Shown: in pieces, positions 8,929 to 16,035 of the stretch | Position numbering within the stretch: position 1 is the stretch's first letter | How the letters are laid out: each line of letters begins with the position of its first letter | DNA from: Candidatus Sumerlaeota bacterium | GTDB taxonomy: Bacteria > Sumerlaeota > Sumerlaeia > UBA8349 | Direction: 5' to 3' | Length of the DNA stretch: 32,436 nucleotides | Assembly: GCA_016931035.1 (NCBI GenBank) | Contig: JAFGFN010000203.1 | Location: 1-32,436, forward strand | Made by a program: the position numbers and the translations under genes | The notes under the pieces: generated by a model | What the model was told of the DNA's origin: nothing | Databases searched by the model: none | What the model saw: the letters and a program-made list of their open reading frames with translations, nothing else

Positions 8929-9502
8929 ATTGTGGCTCGTGCTGCCGGCGCTCGTGGCCCTCGTGCTCGGCTCCGCCTGTTCCTCCTCCAAGCCGTCGGC
9001 GACAGCCGACAGGGAAAGGGAGATCCAGGGCCCGACCCTCGACAACGTCGTCGCCCGAATCTATAACGAGAGCGAGCTGGAAACCGTTGTAGAGTCCACG
9101 CGAGCCGTCTATGATATGAGCGAGAAGGCCAACCGGCTCGTCCTGAGTTTCGTCCGGGTGGCTTTCTACCAGAAGGGGGTGTTGCGCGGCGAGATGACCG
9201 GGAACAAAGGCGTCCTCTATCTGGGTCCCGTGCCCAAGGAAGGAATCCAGAAGGACGACATCTTCTTGTCCGGACACGTCCAGCTGGCGCTCAGCGACGG
9301 GACAAGCGTTTCCGCGCCGGAGTTTCGGTATCTGAGCGAGGAAGAGAAACTCGTGTCGGGAGGGGGGCGGTTCGAGCAACGCCGCAAGACCCCTTCGGGA
9401 GAAACGGTCATTCGTGGAGACCGGTTCGAGACGAACAAGGCGATGACCCGACTCGTTCTGGTGAACGCCGAGATGCGACCCGCAAAGTCGACCGCGGAGT
9501 GA
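8816..9502 (+). CDS. lptC: LPS export protein LptC-like
   Basis: This 228-aa protein resembles LptC, the single-pass inner-membrane component that hands LPS from the LptBFG extractor to LptA in the periplasm. It has an Arg-rich start, a hydrophobic segment near residues 39-53 (LWLVLPALVALVLGSAC) and then a beta-rich region (YDMSEKANRLVLSF, GEMTGNKGVLYL, SGHVQLALSDG, RGDRFETNKAM) of the OstA/LptC type. The LGSAC sequence could be a lipoprotein cleavage site, though weak. ATG 8816 follows AGAGGA at 8803-8808. Residues 1-38 are largely encoded by heptamer repeats; TTG 8930, just before the membrane segment, has no ribosome binding site. It starts 33 bases after the acyltransferase and ends 10 bases before the lptA-like gene. 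Assignment rests on fold pattern and context. Confidence 0.75.
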   Translation: MRNAKCGVRGPVRRRRVAPRRAAPSSSIRDPQSAIRNRLWLVLPALVALVLGSACSSSKPSATADREREIQGPTLDNVVARIYNESELETVVESTRAVYDMSEKANRLVLSFVRVAFYQKGVLRGEMTGNKGVLYLGPVPKEGIQKDDIFLSGHVQLALSDGTSVSAPEFRYLSEEEKLVSGGGRFEQRRKTPSGETVIRGDRFETNKAMTRLVLVNAEMRPAKSTAE

Positions 9503-9512
9503 GAGAACCAAG

Positions 9513-10247
9513 ATGAGAACAGAACGTCTTCTTCATTTGCGCGTTCGCGCGATCCCCCGCGTGGGCCTTTCGTGGCTTTCCGGCATGGCGATTCTCCTCG
9601 CCTTGCTGAGTTTCGCCGGATCGGCCGCGGCCCAAGGCGCCGGCGGATTCGACATGGGAAAGGTCCTAGGCGGCGAAGGCGGATCGTTCGACGTGCTCCG
9701 GGCCGATCGCCAGGAGTTCGAGACCGACGAGGACACGGGCGACGTTGTCAAATACACCGCCGATGGCAAGTTCCGTTATCGGTCCAAGGACTTCGATCTC
9801 GATTGCGACCACTTGGTGTACACCGCGGCCACGAATCTGCTCGTGGCCACCGGATCGCCCTGCAAAATCCGGAAGGACAAGACCAATGCCGAATGCCGCT
9901 TGTTCGAGTACGAGACGAAAGAAAACCGGATGGTTCTGAAGGGGGATCCCTACATCCTCGACGAGCGCGACGGCCAGATAGTCAAAACGTGGGCCAAGAA
10001 GATCACGTTCGCCCGGACCGCCGACGGACGCAGTCGCACGATTCTCGACACGGGTCGGAGTACGTCCTCCGGGGCGAACGGGAACGGTTCCGCTCCCCCT
10101 CCCGCGCCCTCGGCCAAGGACGGGGCCGTCATCGACATCCAGGAAGCACCTACGCCGAAACCGCCCAAGACGCGAGCACCCTCGACGCCGGTCCGGATCG
10201 ACAACGGCAAGCTTGACAAGATTCCAGCCGTCGGTATAGATGAGTGA
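9513..10247 (+). CDS. lptA: LptA/OstA-like periplasmic LPS transport protein
   Basis: This 244-aa protein has a signal peptide (hydrophobic core LSGMAILLALLSFAGSAAAQG, cleavage near residue 41). A beta-strand repeat region of the OstA/LptA type follows: VLRADRQEFETDEDTGDVVKYTADGKFRYRSKDFDLDCDHLVYTAATNLLVATG. This pattern of modified bases and conversion to layers of strands is typical of the periplasmic bridge that carries LPS to the outer membrane. A Pro/Ser-rich C-terminal tail (about 185-244) is extra. It begins 10 bases after lptC, so the two are probably co-translated from one mRNA. The usual third partner, lptB, does not follow; a sugar-nucleotide epimerase does. Identity is good on context plus pattern, not on a unique motif. 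Confidence 0.75.
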   Translation: MRTERLLHLRVRAIPRVGLSWLSGMAILLALLSFAGSAAAQGAGGFDMGKVLGGEGGSFDVLRADRQEFETDEDTGDVVKYTADGKFRYRSKDFDLDCDHLVYTAATNLLVATGSPCKIRKDKTNAECRLFEYETKENRMVLKGDPYILDERDGQIVKTWAKKITFARTADGRSRTILDTGRSTSSGANGNGSAPPPAPSAKDGAVIDIQEAPTPKPPKTRAPSTPVRIDNGKLDKIPAVGIDE

Positions 10248-10335
10248 AATCGCTCGGCTCCGCCCGATTCGGAAAGGCTGATCCTCAGTCGGAACAGCGC
10301 CTGACTCCTCTGCCTACGCTCGAAAGCCTTCAGTC

Positions 10336-11283
10336 ATGAGAATACTCGTTACCGGCGTCGCGGGATTCATCGGTTCCCACCTGGCCGAAAGACTCGCCGA
10401 CATGGGCCACCACGTCGTCGGCCTCGACTGCTTCACCGACTACTACGACCGGGCGCTCAAAGAAATCAACGCCGAGGACGTGCGCTCCAAAGGGGTCGAG
10501 ATCCTCGAACTGGATCTGGCCCAGGACGATCTGTCCGCCGCGGTCGACGGAATGGACATCGTTTTTCACCTCGCCGCTCAGCCGGGCATCAGCGCCACGA
10601 CGCCGTTCGAGGCGTATGTGCGCAACAATCTCACCGCCACGTACCGTCTGCTGGAAGCCGTGCGGCCTTCGAAAAGCCTTCGCGGATTCATCAACGTCTC
10701 GACCTCGTCGGTTTACGGAGCGCACGCCACCGACCCCGAGGACGTGCCACCCAAACCGACCTCCTACTACGGCGTGACCAAACTCGCCGCCGAGCAGCTC
10801 GTTCTCTCTTACGAACGCCAGCTTGGCCTGCCCGCCTGTTCGCTGCGCCTGTTCTCGGTGTACGGCGAGCGCGAACGGCCCGAGAAGCTCTACCGCAAAT
10901 TGATCGCCAGTATCGTGGACGACGCGGAGTTTCCGCTCTACGAAGGGAGCCTGGAGCACTCGCGCAGCTTCACCTACGTCAGCGACATCATCGACGGCCT
11001 GGTCGCCGTTCTCGATCGGCTCGACGTGTGTCGCGGCGAGATCTTCAACATCGGCACCGACATCGAGATCACCACGGGCGAGGGGATCCGCCTCGTTGAA
11101 AAGATCATGAACAAGAAGGCCCGCCTCGTCGCCACCCCGCGCCGACCGGGCGATCAGCTCAAGACCCACGCCAACATCGACAAAGCCCGCCGCATCCTGG
11201 GCTACGATCCCCAAGTCGCTCCCGAGCAGGGACTCCGCGCTCAAGTCGAATGGTATTGCACCAAGGTCCACGGACGAGTCTAG
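10336..11283 (+). CDS. NAD-dependent nucleotide-sugar epimerase/dehydratase (extended SDR)
   Basis: This 315-aa enzyme is an extended short-chain dehydrogenase acting on a nucleotide-linked sugar, probably a UDP-sugar epimerase supplying surface polysaccharide. The Rossmann motif TGVAGFIGSHL starts near residue 6, FHLAAQPG is present, and the catalytic set is a serine in NVSTSSVYG with YYGVTK (Tyr-x3-Lys). RSFTYVSDIIDGL and a C-terminal RRPGDQLKTHANIDKARRILGYDP match the GalE/UDP-glucuronate epimerase group. It lies 88 bases after the lptA-like gene in the same direction, which fits a role in LPS or glycan synthesis. The exact substrate cannot be decided from the sequence. Confidence 0.88.
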   Translation: MRILVTGVAGFIGSHLAERLADMGHHVVGLDCFTDYYDRALKEINAEDVRSKGVEILELDLAQDDLSAAVDGMDIVFHLAAQPGISATTPFEAYVRNNLTATYRLLEAVRPSKSLRGFINVSTSSVYGAHATDPEDVPPKPTSYYGVTKLAAEQLVLSYERQLGLPACSLRLFSVYGERERPEKLYRKLIASIVDDAEFPLYEGSLEHSRSFTYVSDIIDGLVAVLDRLDVCRGEIFNIGTDIEITTGEGIRLVEKIMNKKARLVATPRRPGDQLKTHANIDKARRILGYDPQVAPEQGLRAQVEWYCTKVHGRV

Positions 11284-11318
11284 CGATTGCGGATTTCGGA
11301 TTGCGGATTGCGGATTGA
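11284..11318. repeat. CGGATTG heptamer array between the epimerase gene and thiD
   Basis: About five seven-base units of the CGGATTG type run from just after the epimerase stop codon, the second slightly decayed. A further copy lies near 11335-11346. The same unit forms part of the lptC 5' end, and inverted copies lie at 11417-11430 inside thiD. A perfect 14-base inverted pair joins 11305-11318 with 11417-11430. Confidence 0.75.
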
Positions 11319-11405
11319 GAGATTCGGACCGGGAATTGCGGATTGTCCGGTTCACGGAACGTTCCGTCGCGCGTCGTGAACTGAGGATTGAAGACGGACA
11401 ACACC

Positions 11406-12308
11406 ATGGAAACTCATCAATCCGCAATCCCTCGGGTTCTCACTATCGCCGGTTCCGACTCGGGCGGAGGCGCCGGCATCCAGGCCGACCTCAAGACCTT
11501 TACCGTCCTCGGCGCCTATGGCATGAGCGTGATCACGGCGTTGACCGCGCAAAACACGATCGGCGTTCAGGGCGTTTGCGAAGTGAGTGCCGAATTCGTC
11601 GCGGCACAGATGGATTCGGTTCTCTCGGATATCGGCGCCCAGGCCGCCAAGACGGGAATGCTCGCGTCGAGCGCGATCGTCGAGGTCGTCGCGCGAGGGA
11701 TCGAGAAGTACGGTGTCCCCCATCTCGTCGTCGATCCCGTGATGGTCGCCAAGAGCGGCGACCGGCTTCTGCGCGAAGACGCGGTCCGCGCCTTGCGCGA
11801 ACGCCTCATCCCCCTCGCCTCCGTCGTCACGCCCAACACCGAAGAAGCGGCGATTCTCACGGATGTCGATCGGATCGACGACATCGATGCGATGAAGAGC
11901 GCCGCCGAACGCCTGGTGGCTATGGGCGCGCGCGCCGCGCTAGTCAAAGGCGGACACTTGCCCGAAAGCGGCGCGCGGGATGACGCGGGCGTCTCGCCCG
12001 TGTCCGGGCAGAGTGAAACGTCCGAAGAACCACACGGGCGGGACGCCCGTGCCACATGCCGCGACGTCTGGTTCGACGGCTCGCGGTTCGAGATCCTCGA
12101 ATCGCCCCGCTACCCCAACCGCCACACCCACGGTACCGGCTGCACTCTCTCCGCCGCCATGGCCGCATTCCTCGCGCGCGGCGAGACCCCGCTCGACGCC
12201 GCGCGCGCCGCCAAGCGCTTCATCTCGGGCGCGATCCGCGCCGCCCAGCCGCTCGGCCACGGAACCGGCCCCGTGAATCACCTTTGGGGATGGAACGAGA
12301 AGAAGTAG
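11406..12308 (+). CDS. thiD: Hydroxymethylpyrimidine/phosphomethylpyrimidine kinase with in-frame repeat insertion
   Basis: This 300-aa ribokinase-fold enzyme phosphorylates HMP and HMP-phosphate to make the pyrimidine half of thiamine. Family signatures are [22 protein letters not shown] at residues 11-32, [39 protein letters not shown] and the anion-hole motif [12 protein letters not shown] near 240-250. The protein is about 30 residues longer than usual. The excess lies at about residues 191-218, after [11 protein letters not shown], where two palindromic repeat copies are inserted in frame. The start ATG 11406 is chosen over an upstream TTG at 11388 because the codons before it are not conserved. 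Residues 3-9 (THQSAIP) come from a heptamer repeat. The active-site regions look intact, so it may still work. Confidence 0.9.
   Translation: METHQSAIPRVLTIAGSDSGGGAGIQADLKTFTVLGAYGMSVITALTAQNTIGVQGVCEVSAEFVAAQMDSVLSDIGAQAAKTGMLASSAIVEVVARGIEKYGVPHLVVDPVMVAKSGDRLLREDAVRALRERLIPLASVVTPNTEEAAILTDVDRIDDIDAMKSAAERLVAMGARAALVKGGHLPESGARDDAGVSPVSGQSETSEEPHGRDARATCRDVWFDGSRFEILESPRYPNRHTHGTGCTLSAAMAAFLARGETPLDAARAAKRFISGAIRAAQPLGHGTGPVNHLWGWNEKK
11983..12055. repeat. Palindromic repeat pair inserted in frame in thiD
   Basis: Two hairpins lie back to back as inverted copies: 11983-12003 (about 9 paired bases, loop TCT) and 12033-12051 (8-bp stem CACGGGCG/CGCCCGTG, loop GGA). The 12033-12055 stretch recurs identically (23 bases) at 28445-28467, just past the pyruvate oxidoreductase gene. 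Inside thiD it is read as a Gly/Arg/Asp/Ala-rich stretch that includes GRDARAT. Confidence 0.8.
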
Positions 12309-12332
12309 AGACTTCCCAGGCCTTCGTCCGTG

Positions 12333-12575
12333 TCAGGTTCGACGAGAACGCTTCTCTTCTCTCTCCTGCGCGAGGATACGTCGGATTATTCTCCCTCTCT
12401 CAACGGCGGCTCGGATACCCTCCGGAGTCTTTCCCTTCACTGCCGCCTCGCGGATGAACCGGATCTGCTCGTCCGTTATGGCTTGAGATGAGATGTCGAT
12501 GACCGTCCCGTTCCGGTGGCGAATCGTCCAAACATCGTGACAGAACTTGTCGATTCCGGCGATCCCATCGAGGAA
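12333..12575 (-). pseudogene. 5'-truncated gene remnant, function unknown
   Basis: On the minus strand a frame stays open for 80 codons up to a TGA at 12333-12335. It gives a normal-looking charged peptide, including DKFCHDVWTIRHRNGTVIDI and ITDEQIRFIREAAVKGK, then GIRAAVERGRIIRRIL. There is no start codon at its upstream end. The frame closes at 12576-12578, next to the left end of an IS3-type remnant, so the 5' part was probably lost through that insertion. I do not recognise the family. Confidence 0.55.
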
Positions 12576-12581
12576 CTATAG

Positions 12582-12982
12582 TGGTACCGCCTTTCTGGAC
12601 AGTCGATTAAGGTGGGTTCGCGGCCTCAGAATGCACACGAGGCAAGGAGGCGGACCCCATGCAAGGCAAGAGACGGAGGATCGCGGCGGCGCTCAAGGCG
12701 AAGGTCGCCCTGGAGGCGCTGGGCGGCGAGAAGACGACCAACGAGATCGCGGGCAAGTACGAGGTGCACCCGAACCAGGTCGCGGCCTGGAAGAAGCGAC
12801 TGCGCGAGTCGGCGGCGGATTTCTTCGCCGAGCGCCGGGCGCGCGACGCGGCCGCTGCCAGGCAAGCAGGGGAAAGAAACGCGAAGGCGAGAAGGCCCCA
12901 AAACGTTGTCAAAGGCCTCGGGATCCAAGCGTCGCGGGAAACGAGGCACGAACGTCCAGGAGAGCGCTCACACCGGATGTGA
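12582..12982 (+). mobile_element. IS3-family insertion sequence remnant
   Basis: The left end appears to be near 12582, where TGGTACCGCC is followed by TTTCTGGACAGTCG, in the style of IS3-family ends. It holds a short transposase orfA, but no orfB or right end is visible downstream. The element is therefore a truncated copy. The right boundary given is only the end of the orfA frame. Confidence 0.6.
12659..12982 (+). pseudogene. Truncated IS3-family transposase OrfA
   Basis: The first 60 or so residues are a clear IS3-type OrfA helix-turn-helix: KRRRIAAALKAKVALEALGG, then TTNEIAGKYEVHPNQVAAWKK, then LRESAADFF. It normally binds the insertion-sequence ends. ATG 12659 follows AAGGAGG at 12644-12650. 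After about residue 65 the sequence loses the usual leucine-zipper segment (LYxxIGQLKVExDWLKKK) and becomes unrelated Arg/Lys-rich sequence to the stop at 12982. No catalytic OrfB follows, so transposition is not expected. Confidence 0.75.
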
Positions 12983-13546
12983 CAGAACTCCATTTGTCTT
13001 GGCCTAACCCTATCGTGAATGAACCTCTGGCACGCCTATACCTATGAAAACGCGCGACGCGAACCGACCCGCCTATTCTCGGCCCAGGGCAAAGCGAGCG
13101 CCGCGAGCGACGCCGTAGGTAGACGGCCCTCCCCCATGTCGCGCCGGCGCGCGTCCTTGCGCGGCAAGCAGCGTTTGCCGACGCAAGGACCGTGACGGCT
13201 CGACGGGCTTCGGCGAGCTCAGCCGAGGCGAGCTCGCCGAAGTCAGCGCAGCATCGGTACTCCTCCCACACGCTCGTCGGAGCCAACCCAACGAATCTCG
13301 ATTCAAGAATCCGGTGGACAGACGAGTGGCGGCCCGCCAAAGTGGCATCGGCACGTCCCTGGCGGTGAGGGGAACGCCGGCGGCGCACATCGCACCGAGA
13401 AGGAGAGCGGACCGGGACGAGACACGCGCGCCGAGTTTGCCGGCCGCGCGCAGGGAACCGATTCAACGGTTGGGGCAAGAACGATGCCCTCCTTGCCGCA
13501 AAGCGATCCGAATCGACCTCTTGGAGTGACGTGACAGAGTGGTGCT
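12983..13546. other. Intergenic scar after the IS remnant
   Basis: About 560 bases with open frames but no recognisable protein. It contains a strong inverted repeat at 13208-13242, listed separately, and no obvious promoter. I read it as degraded sequence left after IS insertion and deletion, ahead of the membrane-protein gene at 13547. Confidence 0.45.
13208..13242. repeat. Perfect 13-bp inverted repeat (REP-like hairpin)
   Basis: CTTCGGCGAGCTC at 13208-13220 pairs exactly with GAGCTCGCCGAAG at 13230-13242 around a 9-base loop. No T-run follows, so it is more like a dispersed REP-type hairpin than a terminator. Confidence 0.7.
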
Positions 13547-15298
13547 ATGCGTTCGATTCTCCGAAACGACACATCGAAAGAACTCGCCGCGCTCGGCTTG
13601 GCGATCTGCCTAGCGTCGATCGCCGTACGGCAGTTTTTCTTCCTGTCGGATTGGGACACGCACGACTGCGATATGTACATGCTTCGTCAGGCGGCACTCG
13701 TCGCGGCCATGGGCGACGGACAATGGATGGGGCGCTGGTGTTCGGTGCTCGATTTCGGCTACGGCTACCCTTTGTTCCGGTATTACGGACCGGGGCTCTA
13801 CTTCCTCGGAGCCGGATTCTACGCTCTCGGCCTGGGCATCGCGGAGTCCGTCAAGACCGCAATGGTCTTCCTCGCCCTGATAGGCGTCGGCGGGATGTAC
13901 GGCCTGGGCCGCATCTTCTGCGGACGGCTGGCCGCGGCAACCGGTGCGATCGTCTGGGCCTTCACGCCCTATCTTCAAGTCGATCTTTTCGTTCGAGGCG
14001 CGTTTGGCGAATACGCGGCGCTGCAATGGCTTCCCGTTGCGGCGTGTCTGTATCTTTGGGGGATCGAACGCGGGCGGTTCTCCATCGTTCTCTTCGGAGC
14101 GATCGCCCATGCCTGCCTGATCGTCAGCCACGCGCCCGTGGCCCTTTGCGCGACGCCGCTGTTGTTGGCTCTTACCCTCTGGAGCGGATTGCGCCGATAT
14201 CGCCGGTTCGATTGGCGCGCGTTGGCCGGCATCGGGGCCGCGATCGCGTTGTCGGCTTTCTATTGGCTCCCCGCCGTGGCGGACCGGAACCTTATACATG
14301 AAACAAGGTTGTTTCTGGGCGGGGCGCACAGCGACCATTTCGTTCATCTCTCGCAAATGCTCAAGGTCTTCTTCTGGGGATACGGCGGGAGCGGGCCGGG
14401 GCGGCGCCACGACGGAATGACCTTTTCGGTCGGCCTGGCACAGGTCGTCCTCATCAGCTTGGCATGGCTTTTTCTTCTTGTCCGAGGTCGTCGAGGCGGA
14501 AAGGCTCCCTGGCCACTTGTCGCAGGAACGGTTTTGGGACTCGCGACGCTCTTCCCTATTCTCTCTCCTTCAAAGCGCCTCTGGGAAATGTTGCCCATCG
14601 TGCAATATCTCCAGTTTCCCTGGCGTTTGCTCGGGCCGGCGGGATTCTTCTTGGCCTGGGCCGCGGGCGGCGCGCTCGAGTTGCTGTCGCGCCGGATCGC
14701 TTCGGCGGGCCGGCGATTCGCTTTGTTCGCCGTGGCGGCGCTCTTCGTCAGCGCATGTCCCCCGTGGCACTGGGAAAAGGCCCGCGAGCAGTTGCCTGTC
14801 GTGTCGGGCAGGCCGACAGACGATTTCTTGAGGTCACGCTCCTGGTCGCCCGCCGGTGGAGACGAGTACCTACCCGCGGCGGTCGACACGGTGGAGAAAT
14901 TCCGTAGCCAATATCCTCCCTGGCAGGCGAGGCCGATGACCGCGCATGGGATGGCGGAGATGAAGAAATCCCGCCCCGGTTCTTGGCAAATCGACCTGGA
15001 CTTGGACAGGCGAGACTCTGTGGTCGTCGGGATATACTGGTTCCCCGGATGGCGGCTCGAGACCGACGGAAGAAGGGTCGCCACCTGGCCCAAAAGGAAG
15101 TACGGCCTCATTGTATTTGGCGCTCCAGCGGGCAGAAGTCGCTTCACGCTACGTCGCGAACGGACCTGGACTGAAATCCTTGGCGACGGTGTCTCGACGA
15201 CGGCTGCGCTTGGAGTGCTGACCGCGTTCGGTCTCGGACGATTCCGCCGCCGCGTTCGCATGAGGCCCAAGGAAGCGCCGCCGGTAGCGGAGCCCTGA
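13547..15298 (+). CDS. Polytopic membrane protein, PTPS-related/GT-C glycosyltransferase-like
   Basis: This 583-aa protein has many hydrophobic segments from residue 12 to about 425 and a soluble C-terminal part. The N-terminus has WDTHDCDMYMLRQAALVAAMGDGQWMGRW, then FGYGYPLFRYYGPGLYFLGA and FTPYLQVDLFVRGAFGEYAALQWLP. This is the pattern of the membrane proteins annotated as 6-pyruvoyl-tetrahydropterin synthase-related, which resemble lipid-linked GT-C glycosyltransferases with an acidic first loop. I infer a role in glycosylation at the inner membrane, but substrate and activity are unproven. ATG 13547 has only weak ribosome binding support. It is isolated between an IS scar and a tRNA on the opposite strand. 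Confidence 0.75.
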   Translation: MRSILRNDTSKELAALGLAICLASIAVRQFFFLSDWDTHDCDMYMLRQAALVAAMGDGQWMGRWCSVLDFGYGYPLFRYYGPGLYFLGAGFYALGLGIAESVKTAMVFLALIGVGGMYGLGRIFCGRLAAATGAIVWAFTPYLQVDLFVRGAFGEYAALQWLPVAACLYLWGIERGRFSIVLFGAIAHACLIVSHAPVALCATPLLLALTLWSGLRRYRRFDWRALAGIGAAIALSAFYWLPAVADRNLIHETRLFLGGAHSDHFVHLSQMLKVFFWGYGGSGPGRRHDGMTFSVGLAQVVLISLAWLFLLVRGRRGGKAPWPLVAGTVLGLATLFPILSPSKRLWEMLPIVQYLQFPWRLLGPAGFFLAWAAGGALELLSRRIASAGRRFALFAVAALFVSACPPWHWEKAREQLPVVSGRPTDDFLRSRSWSPAGGDEYLPAAVDTVEKFRSQYPPWQARPMTAHGMAEMKKSRPGSWQIDLDLDRRDSVVVGIYWFPGWRLETDGRRVATWPKRKYGLIVFGAPAGRSRFTLRRERTWTEILGDGVSTTAALGVLTAFGLGRFRRRVRMRPKEAPPVAEP

Positions 15299-15470
15299 AG
15301 GATCTCGGCGCCCGACTTCGCTCTGAGGAGCCCTCTCCTTGCGCGGTGTTTGTGTCTTTGACGATCCAGAAACCACTGGGCAAGAATCGGCCGTCTGGGT
15401 TCGTAGTACGGACCGGAAGGGGGGGACTGGACGCTGCTTCGATAGCGTTTCTTCAGAATCGGCGGCGCAT

Positions 15471-15500
15471 AGAAGAAAGCCGCCTCCGAAGGAGGCGGCT
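15471..15500 (-). terminator. Intrinsic terminator of the tRNA-Lys gene
   Basis: A perfect 10-bp stem (15478-15487 with 15491-15500) around a three-base loop lies 18 bases past the tRNA 3' end. On the minus strand the stem is followed by TTTCTTCT. It sits between two convergent genes and may also slow transcription arriving from the membrane-protein gene. Confidence 0.8.
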
Positions 15501-15517
15501 AAGTCGAATGTTTCGAG

Positions 15518-15593
15518 TGGTAGGCCATCAGGGACTCGAACCCCGAACCAACGGATTAAGAGTCCGCTGCTCTACCAATTGAGCTAATGACCC
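15518..15593 (-). tRNA. tRNA-Lys (anticodon CTT)
   Basis: The minus strand folds as a complete 76-base tRNA. The acceptor stem is GGGTCAT paired with ATGGCCT, followed by discriminator A and an encoded CCA at 15518-15520. The D arm includes TAGCTCAATTGGTAGAGC, the anticodon CTT lies at 15558-15560 in the loop CTCTTAA, and the T arm carries GGTTCGAGTCC. All arms pair, so it looks functional. A terminator follows at once. Confidence 0.96.
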
Positions 15594-15684
15594 ACCCGTG
15601 GACGTCGTCCGGTCGGGCCGCGAAAAACAGCCGAGGGGCGTTCCTCGGTCTCCCGGCGCGTTGACCCGTTTCCAGACCCTACAA

Positions 15685-15713
15685 CTCTTAGTGAGATCCG
15701 GCTTTCCTGTCAA
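15685..15713 (-). promoter_or_regulatory. Possible tRNA-Lys promoter
   Basis: On the minus strand a perfect TTGACA (15708-15713) is followed after 17 bases by TAAGAG (15685-15690). The -35 is ideal but the -10 is weak. It lies about 90 bases upstream of the tRNA. Confidence 0.35.
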
Positions 15714-15837
15714 TATCTTTTTGTTCTCGCGCCCGCGTCGGCCGGACCGCTCACAAGACCGGACGGGAAGCCCGCGCGCGGACCGCCCAACCCGCATCTC
15801 TCGCACCAGATCGCCCCAAGGGCCGATCGAGCATAAG

Positions 15838-15910
15838 ATCGAAATCGGGATCGCTATCGGGATCGATTCTCTCTTCTCTCTGCCTTCTCGATAGCGATCG
15901 CGATTTCGAT
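15838..15910. repeat. 22-bp inverted repeat of GATCG/GCTATCG units
   Basis: Arm 15838-15859 matches the reverse complement of 15889-15910 at 21 of 22 positions, with a 29-base loop. Within the arms, GATCG and ATCG units recur in simple-repeat style. It lies downstream of the minus-strand regulator that ends at 16036 and has no T-run. Confidence 0.7.
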
Positions 15911-15940
15911 GGATGACGTTAGCGACGAAAAACCGGAAGT

Positions 15941-15989
15941 CCTTTCGTTCTTCTTTGCGACCTTTGCCCCTTGGCGTCTTGCGCGAGGT
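15941..15989. repeat. CTTTGCG-type dispersed repeat
   Basis: The stretch contains CTTTGCGACCTTTGCCCC followed by TTGGCGTCTTGCGCG. These are degenerate units of the CTTTGCGNC / CTTGGCGTC type that I know as short dispersed noncoding repeats in several GC-rich bacterial phyla. Recognition is by pattern only. Confidence 0.45.
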
Positions 15990-16035
15990 CTTTCTCTTCG
16001 ACTGCAGGAACTCGGGGCGCCATCCGGCGCGGCGG

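Larger units (their letters stand above)
15594..16035. other. Intergenic region with tRNA promoter and dispersed repeats
   Basis: This stretch holds a candidate promoter for the tRNA, a 22-bp inverted GATCG-type repeat and a CTTTGCG-type dispersed repeat, each listed separately. I see no gene in it. Confidence 0.5.

Noticed and set aside
15339..15587. Small plus-strand protein ending in a GTRTPNQRIKSPLLYQLS-type peptide
   Set aside because: This peptide is the usual false translation across the antisense of a tRNA gene; the tRNA-Lys explains the sequence.
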